Shown here: positions 9,216-20,859 of the stretch, piece after piece
Numbering within the stretch: the first letter of the stretch is position 1
Layout of the letters: the number at the start of each line of letters is the position of its first letter
Source: Prochilodus magdalenae
Lineage: Eukaryota > Chordata > Actinopteri > Characiformes > Prochilodontidae
Reading direction: 5' to 3'
DNA: 64,000 bases
Assembly (NCBI GenBank): GCA_024036415.1
Contig: JAMWET010000950.1
Span: 1-64,000 of the forward strand
Notes under the pieces: model-generated
Told to the model about the DNA's origin: nothing
What the model saw: the letters and a program-made list of their open reading frames with translations, nothing else
The model's database searches: none
Translations under genes and position numbers: made by a program

Positions 9216-12200
9216 ATGAGCAGCCTGGCAGATGGAGCTCAGCAGAAGCCGATCCGCCTCATCGCGGCTGCGTGTAATAACCTGGGCATAGGAAAGGACG
9301 GTCGCCTTCCGTGGAATATCCCGTAAGACAGTACCCACCTTTCTGTTTACCCCACAATACACGCGGTGCGCCCGGGCTGACGTGGCTGTGTGGTACATCG
9401 CTGTTTACGTAACCATCACTGGCGAGCTGTGCCAAGATCAGCTTGTTTAGCTCTTATTAATGAATGTACAGTATTTCCTGATAGCTGTGATTCCGCTAGA
9501 TTCCCTTCCTCAATAAGGATGAGCCTGCTGCTGCTTTTGGTGCCTGGATTCCCCTGGACGGAACAACGGGCAGCTCTTTGTGTAAAAACGTGAACAAAAG
9601 TGAGACTACTACAAAAACAGGTTTTCCTCACATTTCCCTCCTCAATCTACAGGTCAGAGTTTAAGTTCTTCTTGGACACCATCACAGCAGTGAGTACACC
9701 AGGTAAGCAGCCCATCCTCACACCAGTCTGTGTTCATCTGCATGGCTCAGATGGATCTAGATGAATCAGACTCACATTATTAGTGTACAGACTGTAAAGA
9801 GCTTTCCTCCAGATCTCCACGCTGACTTTTGTCGTGCTCATCACACGATGTATAATACAACAGGTTGTCACCTTTGAACACCAGAACTGCTTTTGAGATT
9901 AGATAAGACGCCTGTTATAACCAGAAGTGAGTTTGATTCATTTGATTACATTATACTCTTATATCTGCTTTCCATGAATGTGTATCTCAGCATCTATTTT
10001 GTCTTAACTGACAGCAAACATCATTTTCAGGGACCCCTAAGAATTGTGAGATTCAGGGCTGGCATTCCTTGCTCCCATGACCACCGTCATGAGGAAATCA
10101 GAAACCCAGAACTGCTTTCATTTGATAATGCTTTGGTTATAACCAGATGTGAGTCGGTGCTGCTTACATCCACTTGATTACATTGTGTTTTACTGTACTT
10201 TCATTGTCCCAGTAGGAAATCTGTCTTAGTCTACAGTATATTACAGTCAATATATAAACAGACAAGACAAGAAAACTAACAGTAAGAACAAGGACCTGCA
10301 CCCACTAAGCACTTTTTAGGAAAACCTCCATTTATCAACACCTAATGTCCATTTTATCAGCTCCACTTAGGCTGCATGTTGCTCTGGTGTGAGTGGATCC
10401 GACACAGCAGTGCTGCAGGAGTTTAAACACCTCAGTGTCTTCTGTACTGAGAATCGTCCACCAGCCAAAACTATTCATCCTAAAGCATCGCATTACCACT
10501 GATAAAGGACTAGGGGGTGACCAACATATACTGTACAGCAGCAGATGAGCTATCGACTCTGAGTGTACATCTACAAGGTGGACCAGCACGGTAGGAGTGT
10601 GGAGTGGACAGTGAGTGGACACAGATTTTAAATACTCAAGCAGCACTACTGTGTCTACCACTACCACCATGTCAGTTTCACTGAGCTACTGAAAAAGAAT
10701 CTCCACCCACTTAATACCTGCACTGTGGTGGTCCTGTGTGGATCCTGACCGTTGAAGAACTCGGTGAAAGGGTGGATAATAAAGTATGTTGAGAAACAGA
10801 TGGACTACAGCCTGTAATTGTAAAAGTACAAAGTTGAGCGTGAGTCACCATATAAAGTTCTTTAGTGACTGTATATACACATACATAAGTAGATATGATT
10901 ATTCTCTACAGTTAAGAGCTTTTATTGCATATACTACAGTAGTGAAAATGATACCTGCTGCTCACCAATAATCTCAGCAGCAATATAATATCTTTGATCA
11001 ACTAATGCCAGACCCAACTATGAGACCACAGACTTCTTTTGTTACTGTTAAAAACATTTAGCAACTTTAAAACTAAAAAATCTCTGAATTGGCTTCTTTA
11101 CATTTTAGTCGTTCACATTTAGCTTCAAATTCCATCGTTGTGTTTTATTGTATAATATTAGGTTAGTGACATAGTGCATCTGTTCTGCTCTGATGATTAA
11201 TCATTTTATTCAGATTAGGATTATAAACAAACTTCTGTTCCTAAACTGAAAGGTGCTGAAGGTTCCACTGCAGTACTGTTAGTCACTCAGTGCTACTTCT
11301 ACTTAATTTGTTTCTTGGAAAGATGCGATATTAGATATTAGTTATACTTGAGCAGTGGCGGAGCTAATGGAGGGTTGTAGGGGGTCCTGGGTGGCTGTGC
11401 GGCCTCAAACCTTTATTAGGCCCAGTAACTGTACACAAAATATTGCACCTGTGATTCACAGAAAGACCTTAACACCACACCTCACCAGGTTCCCTCCATC
11501 AGCATTACACAGACAATCCTGATGTCCAATCCTGTAACCACTTAAATGGATCCTTTACAGCCTGCAATGTAATACATTTGTTATTCAGATTTCTGTAATT
11601 CTAAAAGCAAACATTTAAGTTAGCATTAGATGCTTGTGGGTTGAGAGCATCAACATGTTGAGATTGGACAACAGTGAGAAATGACGTATCTATTTATTTT
11701 TCATACATTACTTGAAGCACATCTTTCATGCTGAAGACGCTTTAATTAATTGCTGTTTTTATTAATGGATAGATTGATGGACTGCAATGCATGGCTTGAT
11801 TGACTGATTACTCTGGGGCTCAAAAGATCCTAGTTACATCAATGTACTTATTTTACATAATGAATAAAACCATAGCGAAGTGGCTCTAGGACAGGTTTCT
11901 CAGCCTGTAGGCTGTGGACCTCCAATGGGCCATGAAGCACCCTTTTGGGGTTTGTTCGGTCTGCAGTCAGGTAGAGGCAGTAGTTTGTAGTGGGCTGTTA
12001 ACATCACATATAACTATAATAGTGTTTCGTTAAGTATATCGATTTAAATAAATGTATACTATTGTACACATGTATAAATAAAAACCTCACAGTAGCAGAC
12101 TAATTAAACACCTTAGGTTTGAGACAACATAGCTGCTGGCATGCCACTGATGGATTTTTGACGTGCTTTCACTGCTCCCTTGTTTGAATTTGGACATATC

Positions 12201-14850
12201 ATATGTTTCCTTTAACCAAATTTCTTTAGTGTTTTAGTAGCCTGCTGTTTAGATGCACCTAATGCTTGTGCTTTGGGGTAGTTAGTCTAGCATGTAGCTA
12301 GGCAGGGTACAGGAAATGGGCTGACTCCTGTCTCGGCCGAAGCGCTGATCAGTGTTCAATAAAAAAGGTTTCAGTTAAGGCTCTTTGTACAGTACAGGCT
12401 ACTGTATTCACCTCTGGCTCAACTCGAAATACTTTCTTATAGGAGCAAATCTTCTGTCTGGAGTTTTTTTACATGGGCTAATTGTTGTTTACTTGAGTAC
12501 ATAAGTTCTCAAAAGTTCTTTTTTGAAACATCACACAGATTTGCACAGCATGTGTATTACTGGTATAATGAAACTATTGTAAATTGTACAGACTACATGA
12601 TTTAAATATAATGTGGTGTCTTATTTGACTCAGGGAAGAAGAACCTGCTGGTTTGGGGCAGATATACCTGGCTGTCCTGCCCAGAGGGTGTTTTGCCCCT
12701 GCCCAATACCCTAAATGTAATTCTGAGCAAAAAGCTGAGGTAAGCAAATCCAGTAGATCAGTGAAATAAAGGAACGAGTGGCCGCCGTGATGAACAATGA
12801 TGGTTGTTATCTCAGTTTTGCATTAGTGAGCTTAATCAGGCATGTAGTCAGCACATTCCATATCAACACTGTTCAAACAGACAACCAGTTGGACAGCAGA
12901 TAAATGTGTAAAAAAGTATGTGTTAATTTTGTGTAGCCTTGCCTAGTAAGTATACATATAGGAAGCATTATACAAATCATAAAATATTATAACTGACCAT
13001 AAAATTAATAAATAATAAAATGTTTAATACGTATTCCCATGGCAGAATGCTTCACTATTTCATTGTTCTCTATTCTGATCAGGTCTGTCCCAAAACTTGC
13101 CCACCACCTGTGTGAGGATTTTGATGGAATGATCCGCTTGGCCTCCTTACCCCCTCTCAGTGACCTTGTAGAGACCATTTGGGTCATAGGGGGGACTGAA
13201 GTCTACAGGGTGAGATTTTAAAGTCATACCATCCCTCATTTTAATGGTTTTCCAGTAAAATAGTGAATTTGGAACAATGCCATGTTTAGTCCTGTCTTAG
13301 TACTAAGCGGAACAATTTCCAAAAAGAATCCTTAAAACTAGTTTGCATCCACACAGTGTTGTACAATGACCTTATGACAACATTACAAACAGTATAAAGC
13401 ATAATAACCAAAGCACATGTTTCATCAAAATGCTTCATTGTGTAACAGGAAGCTATGGAGCATCCATGGTGTGATCTCATCTACCTCACCGACATCATGG
13501 CTGACTTTGACTGTGATGTTTTCTTCCCAAACTTCAACAAGAATATTTACAGGAAACAAAGCAGGTAGCTTTTTTATGGTTTTATGGTTATGAGGTTTTT
13601 TTAAATGACGGTGATTTAGACTGTTTTGCTGTAAAATAAGTAATGTTTATCGTAAGGGTTACGCATACGCTGCATGTTACCTGAGGCATTGTTTTATAAA
13701 GGCACCAGTCAACATGATAGTTTAGATGGACGCAGCTCACACAACATTTGGTCATAGTATGAGAAGAGACTGTATTTTGGCAGGGTTTGTTTAGAAGAGA
13801 TTCCAGCATGATTCTATCCTCTCCTCCTTAAATTATTTCATAAACTTTATAAAAATAATCTCAGTGCTTAAATAAATCAATAAATATCACCTAATACTGT
13901 GACAAATACCAACATTTGCTAATGTTGTCATGTTGGTAGTCATGTCTTTCCTACAGCGTAGCCTACGTATAGACATTGTTTTGTACACTGTTTTGTGACA
14001 GGTTTTGGATTAAGTGGATGTGGAGATGGATACCATTAAATTTGTGACTATTTAACCATTATCAACATTGTATAGCAAATACACGCATCCTCAAAAAAAT
14101 AATCCCCTCTAAAAGGAATCAGCTGGCAGGAATTTGGTGGGTAGGTCTGATGTGAGGCATGCAAATGATTCAAGTTTTATGCTCAGCCAAGCATGTGAGA
14201 TAAGCAAGAACAGGATTATCACTGTATCTGATCGACCCAACATCCACTATTGTGGACATTCAGGGAGTAGTGATGCCCTCCATGAGTCATCCTGCGAGAT
14301 AGATTATTGCAGGACACCTTTAGAAACCTCTATAGCTCCATGCTGGCAACCTGATGCCATACTGAGAGACACAACTTCTGTATGTGTAGTTCAATAAATA
14401 TTGTCCATATCAGTCTCAATATATTATCATTAATTGTTATGTCGTTAATTGTTCTCAGTTGCATTGCAGTCCAACAATTCCTTCTAGGTGCAACTATTGT
14501 TTTGATTGTATAATGGCAGTTGTAGGTTTTTTGGAGGTTGTCATCACCACCACCCTTATACATCATGAGTTTGCTCACATCTCAGGAATTGAAGTATGCA
14601 GACATAGTGGTGTTCTTTAAAATGCTGACAGGCTTTGTATTTGAGCCTCTCCACCACAGCAGGCCCCACAGTGACACTTACATAATAATGTGGCTATAAA
14701 AAGAACTAAAGGCATATTTAAAACACCTCAGCCATTTCTAACACCCAGTTCTGATGTCTAATTTTACGCAGGTTCCCTGGTGTCCCAGAGGAGATTCAGG
14801 AGGAAAACGGCATTAAATTTCAGTTTCAAGTGTTTAAAAAGGAGTGCTGA
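9216..14850 (+). CDS. Dihydrofolate reductase-like protein (divergent teleost paralogue), six exons
   Basis: Exons: 9216-9322, 9653-9702, 12634-12739, 13083-13209, 13449-13564, 14772-14850. All junctions are GT/AG and all phases close, giving 585 nt and 194 aa (human DHFR: 187 aa, also six exons). DHFR reduces dihydrofolate to tetrahydrofolate with NADPH in the cytosol. Seen here: GIGKDGRLPW (24-33), the active-site Glu in SEFKFF (E38), IGG of the NADPH site (123-125), Thr in LTDIM (T144), and a C-terminal QEENGIKFQFQVF like the family QEE-GIKY-FEV. Odd: human KKT of the NADPH 2'-phosphate site is R-Y-T (62-64), and the folate-binding Arg70 aligns with Thr78. It also has an N-terminal extension of about 8 residues. 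It is therefore a DHFR-fold paralogue rather than canonical dhfr, and its catalysis is unproven. Start chosen because the first in-frame ATG leads directly into the fold. Confidence 0.88.
9880..10200 (+). repeat. Two related unit copies in DHFR-like intron 2
   Basis: CCAGAACTGCTTT...TTATAACCAGAAGTGAG followed by TTGATTACATT occurs at about 9880-9955 and again at about 10107-10185 with substitutions. This is an old local duplication within the intron; no coding capacity is evident. Confidence 0.4.
10312..10860 (+). repeat. Interspersed repeat, DNA-transposon-like (copy A)
   Basis: The stretch shares long blocks with 50490-50960, including GTGACCAACATATACTGTAC versus GTATGACCAACGCAAACTGT, the block around GGTGGACCAGCA, GTGGTGGTCCTGTG and AACAGATGGACTACAG. 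It sits in intron 2 of the DHFR-like gene. This looks like a fish non-autonomous DNA repeat (the 50-kb copy ends in GGAGGTGGTTTTAATGTTATGG-type sequence); I have not assigned a superfamily. Confidence 0.6.
14081..14511 (+). mobile_element. Tc1/mariner-like element, internally deleted (copy 2 of 4)
   Basis: It starts ACACGCATCCTCAAAAAAAT and ends CTAGGTGCAACTATTGTTTT, which is the inverted complement of the family start, so both terminal inverted repeats are present. The interior keeps the GGACATTCAGGGAGTAGTGATGCCCTCC block shared with copy 1, but most of the transposase is gone. It lies inside intron 5 of the DHFR-like gene. Confidence 0.7.
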
Positions 14851-15480
14851 CCAAGAAGCAAATATAAGAAGACAGCAGTGCTATTTCTTGTTTGGACAAT
14901 GAGTTAATGACTCAGGAGGATTTCATGTTCACCTCTCAAAAAGCCCAGAATCCATAACAAGGAGAGATTTTTAAATGGTCATTTCTAGTAAACCACATAT
15001 TTAGTACAAAAACTGTATATTTAATACAAACATCATTTACAGGTTTACAGGTTTCTAATTGTATCAAGATATACATTTCACTGTTGCCTTATTATCTGTG
15101 AAGACCTCCTGATTTCTGATCCTGCACTGAATTTCAGAAGTAGATATATTGCATAACAAATTACATACCACATGATTGGATGCAGCAGATGGGCAAACTG
15201 AAACGAGTGCCAGTGACGAGTGTGTTATCGCTCACAATGAAAGATACAACAGTTTGTGGCCACTCACCAGACCCACTGTTACTCATCCTACCATGTCACC
15301 ATGGTTACACAACAAAGATAAATCGGACCAGCAGAGGGACAGGAGACAGTGGGAGTCCTGCATTTCTGGACCCACAATGCATTAATTGTGTTAATATACC
15401 ATCTGCTGTGTGATGGCAGTAGATCTATGCTACTCCTCAATTTTTAATAAATACCTAATATTGTTTGGTTTCTACATTGG
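14851..15480 (+). other. DHFR-like 3' UTR (inferred)
   Basis: The sequence after the TGA at 14848-14850 lacks coding similarity and reaches an AATAAA at 15446-15451. The frames at 15176-15413 overlap each other in different phases and have no family resemblance, so they are not called as genes. Confidence 0.4.
15446..15451 (+). terminator. Candidate polyadenylation signal of the DHFR-like gene
   Basis: A canonical AATAAA about 600 bp after the stop codon, in the sequence TTTTTAATAAATACC. Confidence 0.35.
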
Positions 15481-15517
15481 CTACTAATCAATCACCTTCA
15501 GCGCTCGTTAATTAGCT

Positions 15518-15864
15518 AGGATGGAATACCCGTCCTAAGGATGGACTGGATATCTACATGAAACCCATCTGCTTAATACAGAATGTGTTGCTGTAATATG
15601 CTGGTGTATGTTGTTCTGCGTGACTATGTGTCCCAATAAACATTCCAGGACATCAGAAAGTGCCGAAAGAGTGAGGACAACTACCCTATCCCTTGTTTGA
15701 AACCAACCATGGTGCTTTTTAAACCCCAGTTTTAACATTGAAGAAATCTACAATATAATGAAGGACAAATCAAAGGAATTTTGAGAAAGAGATTTTTTAA
15801 TAAATAATTATTTAAATATTGTCTCTCTGCATTGTACTGTACTTTATAGGATCTCCACCAGATG
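15518..15864 (+). repeat. Local duplication, copy 1
   Basis: About 345 bp running from GGATGGACTGGATATCTACA to TAGGATCTCCACCAGAT recurs almost unchanged at 16998-17362 in the same orientation. Differences are scattered substitutions and short indels. Contents are non-coding. Confidence 0.85.
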
Positions 15865-16845
15865 GAGCCATCACACAGATTAAGTAACTTCAGAAGCTCA
15901 ATCCCAGCAGTGTTTAACATGTGGTGGAGAAATAATGCATTGGCAGGAATAAAACTAGTCCAGGTGTACTCTTATTATGAGCATTAGACTCTAATATAAA
16001 GAGTCAAATCATTTCCGGTGGTCAGTACATACCAGACAAGCAGTGATCCTCAGTTTGGCATGTCCCATAGCTGAACGACATTCCTATTGGACAGTTCTCC
16101 TGTTTGGCTTACTGAGAAATCTGGTTCTGTATAAATACCCCCTGGTTTCAAAAGACAAGAACAACTCTTTGCATGCTACTGTTTAGAAATTTACCTTGTA
16201 GAGTGATTAAATTATTTTATATAAATTATATAAATACAAATGCATTTTAATAAAAATATATATACTTCAAACACCATGGTAAAATATATGTGAAGGTTAA
16301 TAAAAAAAAAAAATGCATTAATGCTGCTAGAATTTACAAGTGTAGCTATCATGGAAGTGGTGAAGGAGCTTCCTAAAGTTCTCAGGGACATTATCAAACG
16401 ACACATTCTTAGAACCACAATGAATCTCCACTGAACAAGTACAAGATTGTACTATGCATTGTCTGACTATTGATAAGGAATTCAAGAGGGAGACCGCTGG
16501 ATGCTTGTATGGGCAAGCTAATGTCTTGCTTTGAATCCAGCTGAAAACTGGATATTTTTATATTTTGAGACAGGGAACCTTGTTACTGTGGAGAAGTGAA
16601 GAAGTGTTTCCCTACAGGAACAAGTCAAAACTGCGGTGAAAAAAGCGAATTCACCTCAAAGCTGTAAAGTACTAAGGCTTGAGGTGACTCAACAATTTTT
16701 CCCTATCATTTTCTTATTTAAACATTTGTTGGCTCATGCGTATGAGTGCATATTATTTTTGTTCATATATGGAAAAAGTCAAAAGACTTTGTCTGCACAC
16801 AGATAGTGATCATATGTACTGGTTGTTTATTAAAAAACAAAAAAT

Positions 16846-17510
16846 ATATATATTCAGGTTGTTTCCCCTCTATCAGGTAATTCCTATGGATACTTGTGTG
16901 TGTATATACATATATACATATATGTGTGTGTGTGTTTAAAAAAATCATGGACTTCTAATACACTTGAAGAATTTGGTAGATTGGATGGATCGATTATTTT
17001 TAATGGAATACACGTCCACAGGATGGACTGGATATCTACATGCAGAGCTCTCCATGAAAACCTTCTGCTTAATACAGAATGTGTTGCTGTAATATGCTGA
17101 TGTGTCTTGTTCTGCGTGACTATGTGTCCCATTGAGCAGCTACAGGACATTTTTCAGAAAGTGCCGAAAGAGTGAGGGCAACTACCCTATCCCTAGTTTG
17201 AAACCAACCATGGTGCTTTTTTAAACCCCAGTTTTAACACTGAAGAAACCTACAATATAATGAAGGACAAAATAAAGGAATTTTGAGAAAGAGATTTTTT
17301 TATAATTATTTTAAATATTGTCTCTCTGCATTGTACTGTACTATATAGGATCTCCACCAGATCAAAAATATATATTCAGGTGTCTGAAATATTTGTTTCC
17401 CCTCTATCAGGCACTTCCTATGGATACTTCTGTGTGTATATACATATATATGTGTGTGTGTGTGTGTTTAAAAAAAACATGATTTTGATGGATCGATTAT
17501 TTTTAAAATA
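16846..17510 (+). repeat. Local duplication, copy 2, with a nested second duplication
   Basis: Positions 16998-17362 repeat 15518-15864. In addition, 16846-17005 (TCAGGTT..., CCCCTCTATCAGG..., TGTGTGTGTATATACATATA, GGATCGATTATTTTTAA) recurs at about 17370-17510. The second copy is therefore flanked by two related segments, as expected from unequal exchange or repeated tandem duplication. Confidence 0.75.
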
Positions 17511-17519
17511 TTTTTTTTT

Positions 17520-19020
17520 ATTCCTTGCCATTTCATTCTGATGCTCATTTCTCCTTGCGGTTTATTTTTCCTTCTTTGATGTTGTTGAGCAGCAATTTCC
17601 GAAAGGAGGTGAATAACCTCTGCAGCCACCCTTATTAGGAGCTCTCGAATGAATAAAAGAGGCATGAGGGAACGGCAGAGGGCTCATCTCAGAGCTCACA
17701 TCAGTTCACCCTCATCTGCATGACCAAGGAATATTTACCACCTTAATATTCCACCATACTGGGGTCAGAGCAGGAAATGAAAGGTTTTAATTGCATGTGT
17801 CATCTATTTTCATATTTTCCTTGAGTTATGTCCCATAAAACCAATGTATAACACTCGCTAATAATACCCAGTGTCACGTTCTAAATGAAAAAGAACTATT
17901 TATACCCCTCTTATTAACCTCCTATGCTTTTGGGTATAACTCACTGTGTCATTAGCAGGAAGGAGACAGCAGGCAGGGGCCAGAGATGCTCAACCAGCAC
18001 TGACCGAGAAAAGAGGACAAAGCGCCAAGAACAATAAGCTAAGATCAGTGTGGAGGATAAACTGCACGAGATTAGCTATTTTATTTCGGTAATTGGACAT
18101 AAGCAGGTACTGTTACGCAAACTGTCTTTAAATTAAATTAAATAAATGCCACAGATTAAATCATTCATTTGGAATTCCTATTACTTATCAAACTGCATAA
18201 ATATAAAGGTTTTTACGTTGGTACTTGAAGGATTTCTCTAATTAATGCTCTCTAATTAAGAATCAGCCGAGTAAAAAGTGTGTTATTATACAAAATCTCA
18301 CAGAGATGGTTCCATAATTTGGTATAATTATACCTTAAACTAACATCTAACAGTACGCATTTGAATATTTTAAAATTCTGTGTAACTTTCAGGGGTTATT
18401 ATGATGTAACCTGGAACTTTTCATACTTTAAGTCATAATCACATTTGAAGTTTCAGCTGTTCAAATGACTGAATTGAATATAAAATATTACACTAAACAC
18501 TATTATCACTTTTTAGCCATACGACTTGATTAGACATGGCTTCATAAAGAACACAACATGTACAGGCATGGGTATGAGACATTAAGTTGTGTAGCCTGAT
18601 TAACAATGTTAGGATAGTTCTGCGGGGTTTGTATCCAATTATTAAAAAAAGAACCAAATTACCTAAAAACACAGCCCAGAGGCCAGAAACGTACTGACTC
18701 TGAAACTAGACTTTGGCAGCATAGTGTTTAGCAGAGGAAAGCTATCTATTGATTTTAAACACTAATTTATTGAAACGCAGCATTTCAGGAGGCATTGTCC
18801 TCAGATCTGCCCTGTTCTACATCACACAGCACGGTAAGACTTATGGAGCACTTTGAAAGCTGTATAAATCTGTTAGCAAAACATCCTTACAGGCAGGATG
18901 ATATAATTATACAGGCACAGTAATAACATCATGACATTAATGATACAACCCTGCCAAACGTGTCTTTGTTAAACTACTGCTCCTAAATTAATTCAACACC
19001 ACATGCAAGGAAGGTAATAT
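17520..19020. other. Intergenic, nothing recognised
   Basis: AT-rich DNA between the duplicated segment and the LINE tail near mterf2. No exon, RNA gene or confident repeat was seen. Confidence 0.4.
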
Positions 19021-19022
19021 GA

Positions 19023-19026
19023 TTTA

Positions 19027-19058
<32 letters not shown>

Positions 19059-19265
19059 TTTATTTGTATGGTGCTTTTTACAACTAACATTGTCTCAGCA
19101 GCTTTACAGAAAATCAGTTTGTTATAAAGGAAAAGAAAAACACAGAGTTACAGACGTAGGAAAGGAAACCGGTTCCAAGCCCCCCGTGAGCAAGCCAGAG
19201 GCAACTGTGGCGAGGAAAACTCCTTTGGGTAAGTAAGAAACCTCGAGAGGAACCAGGCTCAAGGG
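19023..19265 (-). mobile_element. LINE-type 3' end with (ATCA)n tail
   Basis: A run of about seven TCAA/ATCA units (19028-19057) abuts TATTTATTTGTATGGTGCTT then AGCAGCTTTACAGAAA, and later GAGCAAGCCAGAGGCAACTG and CTCGAGAGGAACCAGGCTCA. This is the widespread fish non-LTR tail motif, oriented on the minus strand so that the simple repeat forms its 3' end. Only the tail remains. Confidence 0.6.
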
Positions 19266-19270
19266 CATTG

Positions 19271-19528
19271 TACATTCACTGGCCATTTTATTAGGTACTA
19301 CTTTGTATATCCTCTCATTGTCTATCGTTCCAGGTTCACTTAACATCCTCACTTTACCCAATTCATCAATATAATAATCAGGATGATGTGGTGCTGACAA
19401 CAGATGCAGAGAAACAGCTGGACTACAGTCTGTAGGTTCAGAACTATGAAGTGCACCATATGGTAACTGGACCTGAAAAAATTAACAATGCGTTCATGCA
19501 AGACCTAATAAAGTGACTACTGAGTGTA
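19271..19528 (+). mobile_element. Small non-autonomous DNA element (MITE) with terminal inverted repeats
   Basis: It begins TACATTCACTGGCCATTTTA then TTAGGTAC and ends GACCTAATAAAGTGACTACT then GAGTGTA, which are inverted complements over about 27 bp with a few mismatches. The 258-bp interior includes CAGCTGGACTACAGTCTGTA. It lies just past the mterf2 stop codon and could supply part of its 3' UTR. Confidence 0.65.
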
Positions 19529-19571
19529 TATGACTGTCTACAAGAAGCATTTTTAGTCACATGAGGAAGTT

Positions 19572-20705
19572 TCACTCATCAGCCCTAAGAGGGGCTACAG
19601 GGTTAAACAGAGGCCTCTCTCGCCTCAGACGCAGTTTCCCAAAGCTCATCTCAAAGTCCTTCTTGGTGCCATTGAGGACCTCCAGACTGCCTGCCCTAAT
19701 ATCATAGCCATGAGAGTGCAGTTTCTGAATGCGATATTGAACGATCTGTGTGGTAAGTTCCAAGACTGTGGGTGTCTCCATGATCTGCTGCAGGCTGATT
19801 CCAGCACCAAGGAGGCCTTTGAACCTGTCCGACAAAATAGGCACAGAGTAGTAGAGCAAAGCAGGGCACTTAAGCACGATCTGCCGGAGCTCAGTGTCTG
19901 TGCAGCCCAGCATTTCTTGAGAGTAACACAAAGTGAGATCCATCGACTCTGGCTGGACCTCAGTGACAAAGCCTTTAAGTTTAGACAGCAGCTGGAGAAG
20001 CTCAATGCTAGTGAATCCCCGACTTTGCAGAAATCTAAGGTTAGTCCAAAAGGTTTCTGGAGGTTTCATAAGCACATATGGGTTCTGACTAAGCAACTTC
20101 TGCAGCCAGACCTTCAAATCAGTCTCATTCCCTCCTAGCTCCAGGTACATCTTCTGGAGCATCTGAGCCATTTCCTCATTCTGCTCCACAGGTCTACTAA
20201 AGCTCTGTGGTGCACTGGCCATGAGCTTAGCAACAATGCGTTTGTTAAGGCCTAGACTTTGGAAGAACACAACATTGGCCCTGTGATTTTCAAGATGGCA
20301 GGGCGAGGTGAAAAAAGAAGCAGGGAATTTTTCAATAACACCTATCAAGTCCCTCTGATTGGCACACACTGACAACCACAGCTCCTTCTGAGCCTCCAAA
20401 TGCTCTGGCCTGCAAAGGATGGCCTCTGGGTGAAGTTCCAAGACCCGTGCGATGACTGTCCCACTGGCTCCCATGTTCCTTAGCAGGGCTGCCGCCTCCA
20501 TCACATAAGCAGGGTTTTGGTGCAACACCCATGCCTTCAGCTTCCGGATCTTGGATACATCAACTGAAAGGTTGTATAGTGCATCAACAGTGAGACTGTT
20601 CTCAGCTCGTATGGAGGAGCAGTATCTGCTGGTGAGGGAGGTAAGAGGTTGGGCCCGCTGACATATGGACACTGTCAGTGAGCGCAGCATGGTTGGACAT
20701 GTCAC
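19572..20705 (-). CDS. mterf2: Transcription termination factor 2, mitochondrial (MTERF2)
   Basis: MTERF2 (MTERFD3) is a mitochondrial matrix protein of the mTERF family that binds mtDNA/nucleoid components and influences mitochondrial transcription. The 377-aa protein (human 385) begins with a Met-rich, Arg-containing, acid-free leader typical of a mitochondrial presequence. It then follows human MTERF2 throughout, with shared blocks KLKAWVL, PEAI, LLSQNP, GFTS-E-LQLLSKLKGF, QIVLKCPALLYYSVP, IVQYRI-KL, LNG-KK-FE--FGKL and the end RPLFNPVAPL. The mTERF helical repeats fill about residues 75-330. The coding region is a single exon, as in mammals. On the minus strand a CAG acceptor lies 17 bp upstream of the ATG, so a 5' UTR intron is likely. 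It is convergent with the DHFR-like gene and lies in the CRY1-MTERF2 block known from tetrapods. Confidence 0.93.
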   Translation of the reverse strand: MTCPTMLRSLTVSICQRAQPLTSLTSRYCSSIRAENSLTVDALYNLSVDVSKIRKLKAWVLHQNPAYVMEAAALLRNMGASGTVIARVLELHPEAILCRPEHLEAQKELWLSVCANQRDLIGVIEKFPASFFTSPCHLENHRANVVFFQSLGLNKRIVAKLMASAPQSFSRPVEQNEEMAQMLQKMYLELGGNETDLKVWLQKLLSQNPYVLMKPPETFWTNLRFLQSRGFTSIELLQLLSKLKGFVTEVQPESMDLTLCYSQEMLGCTDTELRQIVLKCPALLYYSVPILSDRFKGLLGAGISLQQIMETPTVLELTTQIVQYRIQKLHSHGYDIRAGSLEVLNGTKKDFEMSFGKLRLRRERPLFNPVAPLRADE

Positions 20706-20722
20706 AGGTCAGGGGTGCAGAC
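20706..20722 (-). other. mterf2: mterf2 exon 2, untranslated part
   Basis: Reading the minus strand, TTTCTGTACAG precedes GTCTGCACCCC and the ATG. The predicted 3' splice site puts the exon start at 20722, leaving 17 untranslated bases before the start codon. Confidence 0.5.
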
Positions 20723-20859
20723 CTGTACAGAAATGCAAATATTCTTTTAGCACTGTAATGCCATCAAATACCCTATATATCTACAAGTATCCAGACACAC
20801 CTACATAATGAATACATCTGGTTATTTTACATTGAACATTGTGTTGCATTGCTGGGAGA

